Positions 22,481 through 24,233 of a DNA stretch of 24,233 nucleotides are shown here, one piece after another. The first letter of the stretch is position 1; each line of letters begins with the position of its first letter. A program made the position numbers and the translations under genes. The DNA is from an uncultured Kangiella sp. (GTDB lineage: Bacteria; Pseudomonadota; Gammaproteobacteria; Enterobacterales; DSM-103792), in NCBI GenBank assembly GCA_946480585.1, contig CAMLKQ010000002.1:1-24233 (forward strand), given 5' to 3'. The notes beneath the pieces were generated by a model. That model did no database searches, had not been told where the DNA came from, and saw nothing but the letters and a program-made list of their open reading frames with translations.

Positions 22481-22525
22481 AAGAAAAAGAAAACGGCGAA
22501 TGTCACCGAAGCAACATTCGCCGTT
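22481..22525 (-). terminator. intrinsic terminator of the hemerythrin-like gene
   Basis: AACGGCGAATGT (22492-22503) and ACATTCGCCGTT (22514-22525) pair perfectly over 12 bp. On the minus strand the stem is followed by TTTCTTTTTCTT. It lies 66 bp after the hemerythrin-like stop codon and separates that gene from nrdD. Confidence 0.88.
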
Positions 22526-22590
22526 GTGATCCCGATTTGATCATTTGCGGCATGGCAGACGCAAAACATCAGGATCAAACAGGCAAAAAC

Positions 22591-23103
22591 TCAAATGCCG
22601 GCAGAAAGCTCGGATTGAAATGACATGGCGTTGCCATCAGGGTGTTTCGGCAGCGGCAGGCCGACCCGCTGGCGGATGGCCACTACCGATTGCCAGAGTG
22701 CTTCTTGATCCTGCTGGGACAACGCGATTTCGATTAGATCCGACAAGCGCTGTTGCTCAAAGGATTGCAAGGTGCGGAACTCCTCATACAGCTGGCGGGA
22801 TTCCAACCGAAACCGCGGCCAGTCGCGGTTGATCATGGCGCCATTCAATTTGCCGATGGCGTGACGAATACGGCCGTGCGCAGCCCGCAGCATCATGATG
22901 TCGTGACTTTTCTGGTCACGCTCAATCAGTGGAAACAGCAGTTCGTCTTCAATACAGAGATGGGCGTCGGTATGGCGATGCATCCGGCGCAGGACTGACA
23001 GGCAGGCGGATTCTTGCTGGTCGGGGTCGCACTCGGCCAGCCATTGCAGCAACTGCAACAGCGATTGGTGATCACGGTGCAACCACATCTGCAAGCTCTG
23101 CAT
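22591..23103 (-). CDS. hemerythrin-like (HHE-domain) protein
   Basis: A 170-residue cytoplasmic protein with a four-helix hemerythrin-type domain. Candidate di-iron ligands are His12 (HRDH), His48 and Glu52 (AHLCIEDELLF, the HxxxE motif), His76 and His81 (AAHGRIRHAI). The last 30 residues lie outside the domain. HHE proteins bind O2 or NO at a di-iron site, and relatives protect or repair iron-sulfur proteins under nitrosative stress. It lacks the ScdA-type N-terminus of YtfE/RIC. The neighbouring nitric oxide reductase gene, in the same direction, and an FNR/Dnr-like site upstream support a role in NO metabolism. A terminator between the two implies separate transcripts. Confidence 0.85.
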   Translation of the reverse strand: MQSLQMWLHRDHQSLLQLLQWLAECDPDQQESACLSVLRRMHRHTDAHLCIEDELLFPLIERDQKSHDIMMLRAAHGRIRHAIGKLNGAMINRDWPRFRLESRQLYEEFRTLQSFEQQRLSDLIEIALSQQDQEALWQSVVAIRQRVGLPLPKHPDGNAMSFQSELSAGI

Positions 23104-23159
23104 GACTTTCTGCCTTCGCGTGATTTGTCGCAGTCTGCAGCGGCGTGAAAGCCGGCATA

Positions 23160-23173
23160 TTGCGCCGGATCAA
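23160..23173. promoter_or_regulatory. possible FNR/Dnr-type site of the hemerythrin-like gene
   Basis: TTGCG-CCGG-ATCAA has one perfect half and one 3/5 half. On the minus strand, 22 bp later comes CAGACT, a weak -10 with the key A and T. The predicted start is near 23125, 22 nt before the ATG at 23103. It could respond to low oxygen or to NO through a Dnr-type regulator. Confidence 0.45.
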
Positions 23174-23215
23174 ATGATGCGGGGGATAACGCGCACGTCG
23201 GTTTGACCTGCGCGC

Positions 23216-23242
23216 AAAAGAAAAGGCCGCATGCAGCGGCCT
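23216..23242 (-). terminator. intrinsic terminator of the nitric oxide reductase gene
   Basis: AGGCCGC (23224-23230) and GCGGCCT (23236-23242) pair around ATGCA. On the minus strand the stem is followed by TTTCTTTT. It lies 62 bp after the norZ-like stop codon. Confidence 0.85.
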
Positions 23243-23304
23243 CTTCTTGCTTGTGTCTTGCTCACGCGGCATGCCGACTGCACAGGCCGCGAGTTCGTCA
23301 CGGA

Positions 23305-24233
23305 TTACTCGAGTGCCGGGGCCGGTTGACCGGCGCTGACGCGACGCGCACGCGCTTTCCAGGCCAGACCGAACACGAACAGGGCCAGCACGAAGGCGCC
23401 GAGCGAGAACACGATGTCACCCGGTACCCGCAGCCAGACCAGCGTTTCCATGACGGTGCTGTGAATGATGTCCGGCGAGCGGGCATACCAGTAACCGACA
23501 TCGATGCTGGCGATGGCCTGATAAATACCGGCCGGCACCAAGGTCATGAACACCATGCCAACCAGACCGAAGTTCAGCAGCCAGAAGGTGCTCTTCAGCA
23601 TCTTCTCGTTCCACTCGATGCTGCCAGCCAGACCACGCAGGCAGAACAACATCAGGCCGATACCGAGCATGCCGTAGACACCGAACAGGGCGGCGTGACC
23701 ATGGGCTGCGGTCGAGTTCAGACCTTGGATGTAGTACAGCGAGATCGGCGGGTTGATGAAGAAGCCAAGCAGACCGGCACCAACGAGGTTCCAGAACGCC
23801 ACCGCGACGAAGAACAAAATCGGCCAGCGGTATTTGGCGACCCACGGCGCCGCTTTGGTGTGGCGATAGGTTTCATAGGCTTCGAAACCAACCAGCGCGA
23901 GCGGCACGACTTCCAGTGCGCTGAACATCGCACCGACGGCGATGATCGAGGTCGGCGCACCAGTGAAGTACAGATGGTGCAGCGTGCCGAGAATGCCGCC
24001 GAACAGGAACACGGTGGTGGCGAACAACACCGCGCTGCTGGCGCTCTTGGCGCGGACCAAACCAAGCCGGACGAAAATCAGCGAGATGGCAGCGGTGGCG
24101 AACACTTCGAAGAAGCCTTCGACCCACAGGTGCACGACCCACCAGCGGAAGTATTCAATCATCGCGAGGTGCGTGTGCTTGCCCCAGGTCAGACCGGCAC
24201 CGTAGAACAGACCAATCGCCACCGTCGACAGGA
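23305..24233 (-). CDS. norZ: quinol-type nitric oxide reductase (3' part; 5' end beyond window)
   Basis: About 309 C-terminal residues of a NorB/qNOR protein; the frame stays open at the right edge, so the N-terminus is missing. It reduces 2 NO to N2O at a heme b3/FeB centre in the inner membrane. FeB ligands are seen in VVHLWVEGFFE (His, then Glu four residues later) and GTLHHLYF, and heme ligands in TAAHGHAALFG. The start GLFYGAGLTWG, and the form of the HHLYFTGAP and AVGAMFSALEVVPLALV segments, look like the single-subunit quinol-dependent type rather than the cytochrome-c-dependent NorB. If so, the missing N-terminal fused part should lie to the right of the window. A terminator follows. 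Confidence 0.92.
   Translation of the reverse strand, partial: LSTVAIGLFYGAGLTWGKHTHLAMIEYFRWWVVHLWVEGFFEVFATAAISLIFVRLGLVRAKSASSAVLFATTVFLFGGILGTLHHLYFTGAPTSIIAVGAMFSALEVVPLALVGFEAYETYRHTKAAPWVAKYRWPILFFVAVAFWNLVGAGLLGFFINPPISLYYIQGLNSTAAHGHAALFGVYGMLGIGLMLFCLRGLAGSIEWNEKMLKSTFWLLNFGLVGMVFMTLVPAGIYQAIASIDVGYWYARSPDIIHSTVMETLVWLRVPGDIVFSLGAFVLALFVFGLAWKARARRVSAGQPAPALE

Overview
The window looks like chromosomal DNA from a facultatively anaerobic, probably denitrifying gammaproteobacterium of moderately high GC content. Three things point there: the gacA/uvrY-uvrC-pgsA-tRNA(Gly, Cys, Leu) order is the one known from Escherichia coli, a ribosome modulation factor gene is present, and the right half is full of anaerobic functions with FNR/Anr-type sites. 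I see no transposase, integrase, phage gene or CRISPR array.

Region 1 (1-3110, minus strand) is a leucine/isovalerate degradation operon: a LiuR-type MerR regulator, isovaleryl-CoA dehydrogenase and an acetyl-CoA acetyltransferase. A perfect 18-bp palindrome lies in front of the regulator. A paired REP-like palindrome follows the last gene. Region 2 (3110-8120, plus strand) holds rmf, tRNA-Ser(TGA), a GacA/UvrY response regulator, uvrC, pgsA and a tRNA array (Gly-GCC, Cys-GCA, a second identical Gly-GCC, Leu-TAA) with a strong promoter. Region 3 (8175-9397, minus strand) is a two-gene unit: a TMEM175-like membrane protein and a DUF2799-like lipoprotein.

Region 4 (9501-14825) is the most interesting. 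Two converging operons each begin at an FNR/Anr-type site placed as in a class II activated promoter. The plus-strand operon encodes a fusion of a chorismate-mutase-like domain with a DGC (cysteine-rich, putative metal-binding) domain, followed by ubiT. The minus-strand operon encodes a thiamine-diphosphate 2-oxoacid decarboxylase-like enzyme, ubiU and ubiV. UbiT, UbiU and UbiV form the O2-independent ubiquinone pathway. U32-family hydroxylases related to UbiU/UbiV have been linked to prephenate, so a chorismate-mutase-like partner and a 2-oxoacid decarboxylase suggest a module that supplies prephenate and removes phenylpyruvate. This link is a hypothesis.

Region 5 (14920-19037) has a small His-rich exported protein resembling DnrO, and a minus-strand iron-uptake-like operon: a P19/FtrA-like periplasmic protein, an OprB-like porin and an FtrD-like polyferredoxin. 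It has no FTR1 permease in the window and carries a Fur-like site. Region 6 (19264-22417, minus strand) is the anaerobic ribonucleotide reductase. The glycyl-radical segment missing from NrdD is encoded by its own 53-codon gene, followed by nrdG, and a near-consensus FNR box lies upstream. Region 7 (22481-24233, minus strand) has a hemerythrin-like protein and the 3' part of a quinol-type nitric oxide reductase gene that runs off the right edge.

Taken together, the right half is suited to low-oxygen nitrogen-oxide respiration: anaerobic quinone synthesis, anaerobic DNA precursor synthesis, nitric oxide reduction and ferrous iron handling. Several of these units appear to answer to an FNR/Anr/Dnr-type regulator.
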